DNA of 64,000 nucleotides from Paenibacillus wynnii (lineage in GTDB: Bacteria > Bacillota > Bacilli > Paenibacillales > Paenibacillaceae), in assembly GCF_030812855.1 (NCBI RefSeq), contig NZ_JAUSTK010000011.1:62001-126000 (forward strand), written 5' to 3'. The stretch's first letter is position 1. Each line of letters starts with the position of its first letter. A model generated the notes under the pieces. It worked only from the letters and a program-made list of their open reading frames with translations. It was not told where the DNA came from and searched no databases. Both the position numbers and the translations under genes were made by a program. Positions 33,119-41,068 of the stretch are shown in pieces.

Positions 33119-33137
33119 TGTAGACCAATCGTTATAA
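33119..33137. promoter_or_regulatory. LmrA/YxaF-type operator
   Basis: TGTAGACCAATCGTTATAA closely resembles the LmrA/YxaF box of Bacillus (ATAGACCAGTCACTATA type), placed 20 bases before the second TetR gene. A weak promoter (TTGATT 33084, TATGGT 33106) lies just upstream, so a bound repressor would cover the start point. Confidence 0.72.
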
Positions 33138-33157
33138 TTGCAAAGGAAGTGACAGGC

Positions 33158-33727
33158 ATGTCAAACAAGCCTAACTCACGTGAGGCGATTCTCGATACGG
33201 CTTCAAGGTTGTTCTTCACACAAGGCTATCACGCCACAGGTCTGAATCAGATTATTAAGGATAGTGATTCCCCTAAGGGTTCCTTATATCATTATTTCCC
33301 AAAAGGTAAGGAGGAACTGGCTTTAACCTGTATCAACCGTACTAGTGAAGTTGTTGCTCAAAAGCTAAGGTACCTTATTGAAACCAGTGGGAGCACAACA
33401 GAAGCAATGGTGGAATTTATCCAAGGAATGGCAATGGATGCGGTGAAAACTTCGTTTGAGGGGGTAGTTCCGTTCAGCTTCTGGTTAGCGGTGGAGACCT
33501 CTTGCATTAGTCAGGAGCTGCGAACGGCATGTCAATGCGTATTCAAAGACTGGCAGGAGGTAGTGATGTTACGTCTTATGGAAGAAGGTGTAGAGGAACA
33601 GTCTGCTGCGGATAAAGCATCCGTAGTCATCTCCTTATTTGAAGGAGCGCTGCTTCAGACACTTACTTATCGGGATGAACGTCCGTTACTTGCAGCGGCT
33701 AAGATGATTCCAGTACTGCTTGGCTAA
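33158..33727 (+). CDS. TetR-family repressor, LmrA/YxaF-like
   Basis: 189 residues from ATG 33158 (AAAGGAAGTGA upstream); 17 further codons are open upstream but include the operator. The DNA-binding domain is SREAILDTASRLFFTQGYHATGLNQIIKDSDSPKGSLYHYFPKGKEELA, with the SPKGSLYHYFP recognition helix that is the hallmark of the LmrA/YxaF group. The ligand domain resembles TetR_C_LmrA (WLAVETSCISQELRTAC, WQEVVMLRLMEEG). An LmrB-like transporter follows 32 bases downstream, exactly as in Bacillus lmrAB. Confidence 0.93.
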   Translation: MSNKPNSREAILDTASRLFFTQGYHATGLNQIIKDSDSPKGSLYHYFPKGKEELALTCINRTSEVVAQKLRYLIETSGSTTEAMVEFIQGMAMDAVKTSFEGVVPFSFWLAVETSCISQELRTACQCVFKDWQEVVMLRLMEEGVEEQSAADKASVVISLFEGALLQTLTYRDERPLLAAAKMIPVLLG

Positions 33728-33759
33728 AGAGAAAAAACACACATCAGGAGGATACAAGA

Positions 33760-35226
33760 GTGGAAACTGAATTAAAAGGAACACTACCTATAGAAGAAAG
33801 AAAGTTTCGTACAATTCCCATCCTAATTTCACTACTGCTCAGTGGATTTATTGGAATGTTCAGTGAAACAGCGTTAAATGTCGCACTCAGCGACTTGATG
33901 AAAGTTCTGGAAATTACACCTTCTACAGCCCAATGGCTAACAACGGCATATCTGCTTACCTTAGGGATTCTCGTACCTATTTCCGGGCTGCTGTTACAAT
34001 GGTTTACTACGAGACAGTTGTTTGTTGCTGCATTATGCTTCTCCATTCTGGGAACGTTTTTGGCGGCAATATCTCCAACCTTTGGTTTTTTACTTACCGC
34101 TAGAGTAGTTCAGGCGATGGGGACAGCGCTGCTTCTGCCGCTCATGTTCAATACTATACTGGTCATTATAGCGCCTGAAAAACGGGGTGCGGCCATGGGG
34201 ATGATTGGTCTTGTCATTATGGTTGCTCCGGCTATCGGCCCTACGATTGCAGGGTTGTTGATTGAAAACCTGAGCTGGCATTGGATATTCTGGCTATCCT
34301 TGCCGTTCCTTATTATTGCTCTGTTCTTCGGGATTATCTATATGCAGAATGTAACGAAGGTGACGAAGCCAAGTATTGATGTATTGTCTATTGTATTGTC
34401 CTCCATTGGTTTTGGTGGAATTGTGTACGGTTTTAGCAGTGCCGGTGAAGCTGAAGGGTGGTCAAACCCTAAAGTTATTATTTCATTAATAGCTGGTGTT
34501 ATCTCTCTCGGTTTGTTTGTTTACCGTCAGCTATCTATGAAGCAGCCGATGATCAACCTGCGTGCTTTTAAATATCCAATGTTTGTAGTCGGTTTGTTGA
34601 TGGTCTTGATCTGCATGATGGTTATCCTGTCCGCTATGCTGATTCTACCGATGTATTTGCAGCAAGGACAAAACTACTCGGCCTTCAAGGCTGGATTGCT
34701 GCTCCTCCCCGGCGGGCTTATTAACGGACTGATGTCACCGCTTATGGGCCGCTTGTTTGATAAATACGGTCCTAAATGGCTGGTCATTCCGGGATTGGTG
34801 ATTATAGCGGTATCCTTGTGGTTCTTCTCCAGTATTACGGCCACTTCCACGGTAATATTCGTAATCGTACTGCATAGTGCGCTAATGATTGGCGTATCCA
34901 TGGTGTTCATGCCGGCACAAACGAACGGTATTAATCAACTGCCGATGGAACTGTATCCGGACGGGACGGCTATTATGAATACTCTGCAACAGGTAGCCGG
35001 TGCCATTGGTACTGCACTCGCGGTTAGTATTATGACAGCCGGTTCAAAAAGCTACTTATCCGGTGTAGAGGATCCCAAGAATCCCGTTCATTTATTACCT
35101 GCCTTCACACAGGGCGTGCAAAACGCCTTCATATTTGGCATGATCATGGCGGCTGTAGGTATTATCCTATCATTTTTTATCAAGCGAGTTATCATTCAGC
35201 ACAAGAGTCAGGTATCAACGCATTAA
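33760..35226 (+). CDS. DHA2-family multidrug efflux MFS transporter (LmrB-like)
   Basis: 488 residues, 14 helices, GTG start with CAGGAGGATAC upstream. ETALNVALSDLMKVLEITPSTAQWLTTAYLLTLGILVPISGLLLQWFTTRQLF opens the protein, ARVVQAMGTALLLPLMFNTILVIIAPEKRGAAMG matches motif B-C of DHA2, and GLLLLPGGLINGLMSPLMGRLFDKYGPK the second-half motif A. It is LmrB-like by arrangement behind an LmrA-type repressor. LmrB in Bacillus gives lincomycin and puromycin resistance; the substrate here is inferred only by analogy. Confidence 0.92.
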   Translation: METELKGTLPIEERKFRTIPILISLLLSGFIGMFSETALNVALSDLMKVLEITPSTAQWLTTAYLLTLGILVPISGLLLQWFTTRQLFVAALCFSILGTFLAAISPTFGFLLTARVVQAMGTALLLPLMFNTILVIIAPEKRGAAMGMIGLVIMVAPAIGPTIAGLLIENLSWHWIFWLSLPFLIIALFFGIIYMQNVTKVTKPSIDVLSIVLSSIGFGGIVYGFSSAGEAEGWSNPKVIISLIAGVISLGLFVYRQLSMKQPMINLRAFKYPMFVVGLLMVLICMMVILSAMLILPMYLQQGQNYSAFKAGLLLLPGGLINGLMSPLMGRLFDKYGPKWLVIPGLVIIAVSLWFFSSITATSTVIFVIVLHSALMIGVSMVFMPAQTNGINQLPMELYPDGTAIMNTLQQVAGAIGTALAVSIMTAGSKSYLSGVEDPKNPVHLLPAFTQGVQNAFIFGMIMAAVGIILSFFIKRVIIQHKSQVSTH

Positions 35227-35276
35227 GTGAAATCGAGGCAACTAAAAAAGTTCTCTTACTAATTCAAGGTTCAATA

Positions 35277-35325
35277 AATAGGAGACCCTTCCTCGAAAAA
35301 ATCGAGGAAAGGTTTCCTATTTTGC
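35277..35325 (+). terminator. Rho-independent terminator
   Basis: Long hairpin of about 20 bp, AATAGGAGACCCTTCCTCGA with TCGAGGAAAGGTTTCCTATT (few mismatches), followed by TTTT, 50 bases after the LmrB-like gene. Confidence 0.85.
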
Positions 35326-35504
35326 TGTAAACGACTGTACTTAAGATTTACTCCTTGGGGGTGTAGTAGCAACTATGGAGTAGGTGTAGTCTTCGAGTTT
35401 CCAACCGTGCGCAGCCATACGAAAATTATTAGGCGTTCATCTAGTGGCACTCACTCCCCTCTTGATGTACGAACACGCGTGGATATCTGCTCAAGATGAA
35501 TGCT

Positions 35505-35625
35505 TAAGCTTAACGGACCCAGCGGGCGCTATTTACTCCATTTACCTGAATTCCTTATCTATGCGGACTCAGAAGGCCTTATTTACAAGAATTCGGCAAA
35601 AAATAGCCCAGTATTCATAGATTCG
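35505..35625. repeat. Intergenic repeat, two ~50-bp units
   Basis: Two similar units start with ACGGACCCAG (35513) and GCGGACTCAG (35563), each continuing as (x)n-C-T-TATTTAC; the period is 50 bp. A related unit (GCGGACACCAGAG ... TATTACAC) occurs at 53800. The whole 35326-35721 interval contains no credible gene. The units resemble interspersed Paenibacillus repeats, as far as I recall. Confidence 0.5.
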
Positions 35626-35721
35626 GTTTATTTCTATTAGGGTTATAAAAATCAGAAACATTTAACAAGGGCTAAGCGTCAATAGGTTATGGAGTGATAC
35701 TAATCCTAAGGAGGTAATTTC

Positions 35722-36678
35722 ATGAAATCAAAGGATTCCACCTCAACGAAATGGAGAACCAGCGCGCTGTTGGGATTGACCCTAGCAATGAGTACGGGAA
35801 TAGGAACTAATATATTATTGAGTCCTTTACCTGTTCAGGCAGCGTCTGTAAGTGCACAGGAATCAGCAACCGTATACAATCAGTTCGAGAAATATCTAAA
35901 GAATCCAGCGAGCTTGGCTCATGCACGGAACTATCTAATCAATCATATCGATGAGGCCGGTATTTGGCGGGGTACCGTTATGACGCTACATCTTGAAAAT
36001 GCGCAAAGGGCTCAGCTTAACTCCATATCTGAAAAGATTTACCCGGATAAGATACAAAAGGCGATTGACAGTGCTTTTAAATTGAAGAATTATAACAGAA
36101 GTGAGCTTACTTATACCTATCTCTTAAGTGTCATTAAAGATTCCAGTATCCGCTCGGTCCTAGTAGAATTTAGGGATAAGGGCTATAAAATAGAGACAAG
36201 TGAAGGAATGTATTATCCGGTGATGCACTATGAAGGCTTTAAAGTCTTCAAACCGTATATCCAAAAGGATATTGCCGCTTACATTGACATCATGGCTAAG
36301 GAATCCAATAAACCGAGCCTTTTTGATGCAGCCATTGTGATTAGTTGGGATGAGTTGATCGCACGTTCGCTTGCAAAAGAGTCTTTTATTAAAAAATATC
36401 CTAATTCAAACCGCACGGCGAGTATCAAGATTAATCTGTCCGTCAGCTATTTGCTCTACGGCTCCAGCAACACGCCAGCTTACGGTTATGATAAACCGAC
36501 CCGCATTGATCCCGATCTGAGAAAAGCTTATGATTCTGCCTTGAGCAAGGGAACCGGTGACAGCGATATTTTAAAGATGATTGATGGCCTTGTGAAGCTG
36601 CTGGACAAGACAAATAATGTACTTACAGCGGAAGTTGAGCAATATATTCAAGATCAGTTGAAGCCTTACAATAACTGA
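35722..36678 (+). CDS. Secreted protein of unknown function
   Basis: 318 residues; CTAAGGAGGTAAT precedes the ATG. A typical signal peptide (about 1-40) ends in PVQAAS. The mature part is rich in helices and charged residues (YNQFEKYLKNPASLAHARNYLINHID, YPDKIQKAIDSAFKLKNYNRSELTYTYLLSVI) and lacks cysteine and membrane segments. The gene lies 44 bases before an exported VanX-like dipeptidase, suggesting an envelope or cell-wall role by association. I do not recognise a family. Confidence 0.8.
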   Translation: MKSKDSTSTKWRTSALLGLTLAMSTGIGTNILLSPLPVQAASVSAQESATVYNQFEKYLKNPASLAHARNYLINHIDEAGIWRGTVMTLHLENAQRAQLNSISEKIYPDKIQKAIDSAFKLKNYNRSELTYTYLLSVIKDSSIRSVLVEFRDKGYKIETSEGMYYPVMHYEGFKVFKPYIQKDIAAYIDIMAKESNKPSLFDAAIVISWDELIARSLAKESFIKKYPNSNRTASIKINLSVSYLLYGSSNTPAYGYDKPTRIDPDLRKAYDSALSKGTGDSDILKMIDGLVKLLDKTNNVLTAEVEQYIQDQLKPYNN

Positions 36679-36722
36679 AAGATGCCCGCAGCAATAAGAA
36701 TGGGTATAGGGGAATTGAATTT

Positions 36723-37478
36723 ATGAGGTTTAATCGTTGGATCAGGAAGCCTGTTTTTTTATTTCAAATCCTTAGCTTGGTTGTAGCAGTATCCGGTATT
36801 AGCATCTCATTTGGAACTTCAGCTATTGCTGAGAGTACACCGAATAAGGATATAATCAAAAAGTATTCTTTTCCTCAAGGCTTCGTCTATTTAAATGACA
36901 TGATCCCATCTGCTCATTATGACATTCGTTATTACGGGGAGAACAATTTTGTAGGAACACGGATCGACGGCTATAAGGCTCCATTAGCAATTATGACCCG
37001 TAAAGCGGCTATAGCCCTTAAGGCTGTAAGCGACAATCTCGAATCTAAGGGGTATAGCTTGAAGATTCAAGATGCGTATCGTCCACAACAAGCAGTAAAT
37101 CATTTCGTAAGGTGGTCGCTAGATACAAAGGATGTGAAGATGAAAACGCAATACTATCCGAAGATGGATAAACGCAACTTGTTCAAGCTTGGATTTATTG
37201 CGAAGAAATCGGGACACTCCCGAGGCAGCACTATTGATCTAACGCTGGTGAACATAAAAACAGGTACCGAAGTGGATATGGGCAGTCCGTATGATTTCTT
37301 CGGTGACATTTCATATTACGATACGAATCTAATTACCAAGCAGCAGAAAGCGAACCGCAAGCTGCTTAAGGACGCTATGGTGAAACAAGGGTTTAAGCCG
37401 TACACTAAGGAATGGTGGCATTTTACACTGATCAAAGAGCCCTATCCCAACCGATATTTTAACTTTAATGTGGAGTGA
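36723..37478 (+). CDS. Exported D-alanyl-D-alanine dipeptidase (VanX/M15D family)
   Basis: 251 residues. A signal peptide (about 1-38, ending SAIAES) is followed by the M15 zinc peptidase domain. FVYLNDMIPSAHYDIRYYGENNFVG is typical of VanX N-termini. QDAYRPQQAV holds the substrate-stabilising arginine, SGHSRGSTIDL the zinc ligands His and Asp (SxHxxGxxxD), and KEWWHF the catalytic Glu and third zinc ligand. True VanX is cytoplasmic and about 200 residues, so export suggests a role in wall turnover or salvage rather than glycopeptide resistance. No vanHA is present. Confidence 0.9.
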   Translation: MRFNRWIRKPVFLFQILSLVVAVSGISISFGTSAIAESTPNKDIIKKYSFPQGFVYLNDMIPSAHYDIRYYGENNFVGTRIDGYKAPLAIMTRKAAIALKAVSDNLESKGYSLKIQDAYRPQQAVNHFVRWSLDTKDVKMKTQYYPKMDKRNLFKLGFIAKKSGHSRGSTIDLTLVNIKTGTEVDMGSPYDFFGDISYYDTNLITKQQKANRKLLKDAMVKQGFKPYTKEWWHFTLIKEPYPNRYFNFNVE

Positions 37479-37490
37479 AAATGATACTGT

Positions 37491-37535
37491 GGCTGTCTTT
37501 GAAGGTCAAATCTGACCTTTATGGGCAGTCTTTTT
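37491..37535 (+). terminator. Rho-independent terminator
   Basis: GGCTGTC with the GGGCAGTC side and an inner AAGGTCA / TGACCTT stem, followed by T5. Confidence 0.8.
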
Positions 37536-37585
37536 GCTGTTTTATATTTACAAATAAATTGGAATTTGCTACTATATCATCAATG

Positions 37586-37611
37586 GATATATATCTATTA
37601 TGGATATATCC
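37586..37611. promoter_or_regulatory. Paired palindromes, candidate PadR operators
   Basis: GATATATATC (37586-37595) and GGATATATCC (37602-37611) are two perfect palindromes, spaced 16 bases start to start, about 50 bp before the PadR gene. A further TGGATAC follows. Auto-repression by PadR proteins is common; binding here is inference. Confidence 0.5.
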
Positions 37612-37660
37612 GAAGTGGATACATTAACAGAACATATTATCAGAGGAAGGGGCACTGTGA

Positions 37661-38014
37661 TTGTCTAGAAATAATTCAATGGTCACTGACCAATTGACGG
37701 ATTCAGCCTATTACATTTTACTGTCGCTGCTAGTTCCACGGCATGGATACGCGATTATGAAATACATTGAAGAGCTAACAGAAGGTGAAGTAATCATGGG
37801 GCCGGCAACTTTATACACCTTAATTAAGAAAATGGTCGCTGCAGATTATATTACGGCCGGAGATGTAGAGGATGATCGGCGCAAGCCTTACGGTGTAACA
37901 AAGAAAGGAAAACAGATTATTGACAATGAAATTGAGCGGCGTTCAAGGATGGTTAGACACGGTATGAATGCTATTCAACAAGCCAAGGAGGTTAGTGATC
38001 ATGAGAAGAAATAA
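37661..38014 (+). CDS. PadR-family transcriptional regulator
   Basis: 117 residues, TTG start with AGAGGAAGGGGC upstream. LTDSAYYILLSLLVPRHGYAIMKYIEELTEGEVIMGPATLYTLIKKMVAADYITAGDVEDDRRKPYGVTKKGKQIIDNEI is a full PadR winged helix, with the YxIxK-xI helix, GTLY-like GPATLYTLI and the DDRRKPYxVTxKG wing. The next gene (DUF2812) overlaps by 14 bases. PadR-DUF2812 pairs are common in Bacillota. Confidence 0.93.
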   Translation: MSRNNSMVTDQLTDSAYYILLSLLVPRHGYAIMKYIEELTEGEVIMGPATLYTLIKKMVAADYITAGDVEDDRRKPYGVTKKGKQIIDNEIERRSRMVRHGMNAIQQAKEVSDHEKK

Positions 38015-38549
38015 AGAAATTCGTTATATCGCATCTTGGGGGTTAGCATTTGCCGAAGAAAGAGAAATGAAAAAGTTGAGGAATTGGGCTAGTAAGGGGT
38101 GGTTGTTTGAATCCTTTGGGTTCTTGGGTTTTAAGCTGCGTAAAGGAGAGGCACAGAATATCGTATACTCACTTGATTATAATACTCTTGATGCAAACGA
38201 GCTTCAGGATTATTATGATACTTTTCGGGCAGGCGGTTGGGAACCGGTATGTTCTTTATCCAATATTCATGTTTTCTCCGCTAAACCTGGAACAGTACCG
38301 ATTTATACAGACCGTGCAACCTCTTATGAAAAATATAGCCGTGCCATTGTCAATTTTAAATGGAGTGGTCTTATATTTGGATTATTAACGCTGATTGGGT
38401 TTGCAGCTTATTATTATTCTGATAACAACGGTTTTAGCATAGCTCTTTCACAAGTGTTTTTTATTTTTGCTACACTTTGCCTCATGATTGCGCTCCCTTC
38501 AGCTATGGTTTATTGCGCTTATAGATTCAGGAAATTACGTCTGAAATAG
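38001..38549 (+). CDS. DUF2812 membrane protein
   Basis: 182 residues from ATG 38001, inside the end of padR, with AAGGAGGTTAG upstream. The N-terminal soluble part (EEREMKKLRNWASKGWLFESFGFLGFKLRKGEAQNIVYSLDY) with the GW-L and Y-x-x-DY motifs identifies DUF2812. Two C-terminal membrane helices follow (WSGLIFGLLTLIGFAAYYY, FFIFATLCLMIALPSAMVYCAY). The function is unknown; it is probably controlled by the overlapping PadR gene. Confidence 0.9.
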   Translation: MRRNKEIRYIASWGLAFAEEREMKKLRNWASKGWLFESFGFLGFKLRKGEAQNIVYSLDYNTLDANELQDYYDTFRAGGWEPVCSLSNIHVFSAKPGTVPIYTDRATSYEKYSRAIVNFKWSGLIFGLLTLIGFAAYYYSDNNGFSIALSQVFFIFATLCLMIALPSAMVYCAYRFRKLRLK

Positions 38550-38570
38550 AATATCTTTATGATCAACTAT

Positions 38571-38620
38571 TTGAGACTTATGGCTGGGGCAATAATTTTG
38601 CTTCACTCATGGTCTTTTTT
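38571..38620 (+). terminator. Probable terminator of padR-DUF2812
   Basis: AGACTTATG (38574 on) pairs imperfectly with CATGGTCT, followed by T7. The stem is not perfect. Confidence 0.5.
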
Positions 38621-38722
38621 TAATGCCTTTAGAATCTTTTCTTTTGTTAGACCTAATCGTTTTTCAACACCATGCGGATGCAAGGGTTCACCCCAGGTAA
38701 ATCTACTTAGTGTGATTTTCAC

Positions 38723-38780
38723 TTGACACATAGCGCGTATCGGAGTAGATTTAGAAAATAAATTAAACGCTGTTTAAATT
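38723..38780 (+). promoter_or_regulatory. Promoter and operator of the third TetR-MFS unit
   Basis: TTGACA (38723-38728), a 17-bp spacer and TAGATT (38746-38751). Just downstream of the predicted start point is TTAAAC-gct-GTTTAA (38763-38777), a perfect 6-3-6 palindrome suited to TetR auto-repression. Confidence 0.72.
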
Positions 38781-38821
38781 ATTTCAATTTTCATCTAACA
38801 GGGAAGGAGATACGGAAGATC

Positions 38822-39445
38822 ATGTCCACAGGTAATAACATTGAAGCCTCTTCGAATAAGGATACGAAGCAAAGTATATTAAATGCCACCGTTGAGTTAA
38901 TTCGGGAACAAGGATTCTCATGTACTTCTCTTCGGAAAATAGCAGCAAGAGCGGATATTAACCTTGCATTAGTCAATTATCATTATGGTTCTAAGGAGAA
39001 TCTCCTGTCAGATGCTGTTCGTGTACTGATTTCCACATTCGATGATGCCTTTAGCGCATTAGATGATAATTCTTTGCCACCGAAGGAACGGTTGAAGACA
39101 TTTTTCATGCGTTACATTGAGAAGCTTAAAGAGCATCCTGGATTAGCTAGACAGATGTTGGATGAAACTCCCCATATCATGGCATCGCAGGATGAGTATA
39201 TGCGTTATTGCAAAATGATGAGAATGCAGAAAATCACCAGTGCTTTGCAGGAAATTACAAAAGAGCAGGACGAGGACATGCTTATGACCATGCTGATGCA
39301 ATTATATGGGGCTATTGTCTTTCCGGTTATTATGACGTCCTCTATTCCTGAGGGACAGAAATTCTGTGTACCTATGCTTAATCTTCCATCTATTGATGTG
39401 CAGATCGATGGATTGTTTGAGCATTATTTTCATAAATACAATTAA
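38822..39445 (+). CDS. TetR/AcrR-family regulator
   Basis: 207 residues; GGGAAGGAGATA precedes the ATG. The helix-turn-helix is TKQSILNATVELIREQGFSCTSLRKIAARADINLALVNYHYGSKENLLSDAVRVLI. The VNYHYGSKENL recognition helix resembles the CerR/YbiH-like TetR group. The ligand domain is LKTFFMRYIEKLKEHPGLARQMLDETP. The MFS gene follows 24 bases later and is its probable target. Confidence 0.92.
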   Translation: MSTGNNIEASSNKDTKQSILNATVELIREQGFSCTSLRKIAARADINLALVNYHYGSKENLLSDAVRVLISTFDDAFSALDDNSLPPKERLKTFFMRYIEKLKEHPGLARQMLDETPHIMASQDEYMRYCKMMRMQKITSALQEITKEQDEDMLMTMLMQLYGAIVFPVIMTSSIPEGQKFCVPMLNLPSIDVQIDGLFEHYFHKYN

Positions 39446-39469
39446 TTAGAGAGAAGAGTGGAGAACAAA

Positions 39470-40963
39470 ATGTCAAACACAATTACCGGGAAAAGCGCTG
39501 CTGAGGAGCCGTTCTCATTAAAAGCCATCATCCCCCCGCTAATGGCAATCATCGTAGGGATGATCATGGTTATTCTGGATAGCACGGTTGTAAATGTAGC
39601 TGTACCAGAGTTGGTTAACTACTTTTCATCGGATTTAAAAACCATTCAATGGGCAATCACAGGCTACACCTTGGCATTGTCGGCGGTTATTCCATTAGCT
39701 GGCTGGATGACCGACAAGTTCGGTTCTAAGCAGGTTTTTCTGACAACCATTATTATGTTTGTCCTGGGTTCAATGCTTTGTTCCCTATCGCAGACTTCAA
39801 CACAGCTTATTATTTTCCGTGTTATTCAAGGCTTAGGCGGAGGGATGGTAGCTCCAATCGGGATGGCAATGGTATTCCGCTTAGCTCCTCCAGAACGCCG
39901 TGGATCCATTATGGGCATGCTCGGAATTCCGATGCTGCTTGCACCCGCATTAGGACCTGTATTATCCGGTTGGCTGGTGGAGTATGTTAGCTGGCACTGG
40001 ATCTTCTTGATCAACCTGCCGATTGGTATTGTCGGTGTTATTCTTGGAGTTAAATATTTGCCGAAGACAGCGAAGAATCAGGCTCCTCATCTGGATCTCA
40101 TCGGGATGATCTTGGCACCAATTGCTTTTGCCAGTTTGGCTTATGGTGTAAATCAGGGCGGCGGCACAGGCTGGGATTCTACAGGAGCACTTTGGGGCTT
40201 GACAGTCGGAGGAATTGCACTTGTACTGTTTGTTATTGTTGAACTGCGTCACAAACACCCATTGCTGGAGCTTCGAGTATTCCGTTCTTCAGACTTCACA
40301 CGCGGGATCATTCTATCCTGGGTAACTCAAGCAGCACTCTTTGGTTCCATGTTATTCGTACCCTTGTACCTTCAACAAATCAGGGGTTACACGCCACTTG
40401 AGACCGGATTGATTCTTTTGCCGCAAGCACTATCATCCGGTATCGGTATGCCGCTGGGTGGACGGCTGTTTGATAAGATAGGTGCCCGTCCTCTAGCCTT
40501 TGTCGGGTTGAGCGTTATCTCAACGGCACTGTATCTGTTGTCTGGAATTACAGTAGACACCAGCCTGCCTGTCATTATGATGTGTCTGGCTCTGATGGGT
40601 TTAGGCATGGGCTTAACCATGATGCCTGTGAATACACATGTGTTGAATTCTGCTCCTCGTGAATGGGTAGGCCGTGTAACTCCGCTTACAACGGCTGCGC
40701 AGCAAGTGGTTGTATCTTTTGCAGTAGCAGGCATGACAGGCTATTTAACCAGCCAAATTGACTTTCATATGAGTGGATTAAAAGAAGGCAGCAACCCGCT
40801 TATCGCTGCCGTACAGGGATTCAATGATGTGTTCTTGTTAGCTTCATTCATTGCGATGGCTGGTATTGTATTGAGCTTAATTCTACGCAAACCGAAGATG
40901 CAACCTTTGAATGTCTCGCAAGAAACTAAGAAGGTTGACCCAGCTATGATGATCGGTCACTAA
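39470..40963 (+). CDS. DHA2-family MFS drug exporter (EmrB/QacA type)
   Basis: 497 residues from ATG 39470; a GTG at 39458 is also possible. 14 helices. MAIIVGMIMVILDSTVVNVAVPELVNYF holds motif D1 (LDxTVVNVALP), the defining feature of DHA2. Motif A is GWMTDKFGSKQVF, motif B FRVIQGLGGGMVAPIGMAMVFR, and motif C GPVLSGWLVEYVSWHWIFLINLPIG. It probably exports cationic or amphipathic drugs. It pairs with the preceding TetR gene, and a convergent terminator follows. Confidence 0.94.
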   Translation: MSNTITGKSAAEEPFSLKAIIPPLMAIIVGMIMVILDSTVVNVAVPELVNYFSSDLKTIQWAITGYTLALSAVIPLAGWMTDKFGSKQVFLTTIIMFVLGSMLCSLSQTSTQLIIFRVIQGLGGGMVAPIGMAMVFRLAPPERRGSIMGMLGIPMLLAPALGPVLSGWLVEYVSWHWIFLINLPIGIVGVILGVKYLPKTAKNQAPHLDLIGMILAPIAFASLAYGVNQGGGTGWDSTGALWGLTVGGIALVLFVIVELRHKHPLLELRVFRSSDFTRGIILSWVTQAALFGSMLFVPLYLQQIRGYTPLETGLILLPQALSSGIGMPLGGRLFDKIGARPLAFVGLSVISTALYLLSGITVDTSLPVIMMCLALMGLGMGLTMMPVNTHVLNSAPREWVGRVTPLTTAAQQVVVSFAVAGMTGYLTSQIDFHMSGLKEGSNPLIAAVQGFNDVFLLASFIAMAGIVLSLILRKPKMQPLNVSQETKKVDPAMMIGH

Positions 40964-40989
40964 AAAGTCCGTGAAATATTGTTATAACA

Positions 40990-41051
40990 AAGAGAACACT
41001 TTCTTTTTCTCACAGGCATGTGCAGCTGTGAGGAGAAGAAGTGTTCTTTTT
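40990..41051. terminator. Bidirectional terminator between convergent genes
   Basis: AGAGAACACTT with AAGTGTTCTTTTT encloses an inner stem CTCACAG / CTGTGAG. T tracts follow on both strands. Confidence 0.88.
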
Positions 41052-41068
41052 GCGTTATCACAAGGGCT

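Noticed and set aside
36723-37478. Glycopeptide resistance (van) locus
   Set aside because: Only a VanX-like gene is present, with a signal peptide; no vanH, vanA or vanRS nearby.
38603-38731. Minus-strand frame of 42 codons (MCQVKITLSRFTWGEPLHPHG...)
   Set aside because: No ribosome site; it runs across the promoter of the third TetR gene and into the terminator of the DUF2812 operon. A decayed gene remnant cannot be ruled out.
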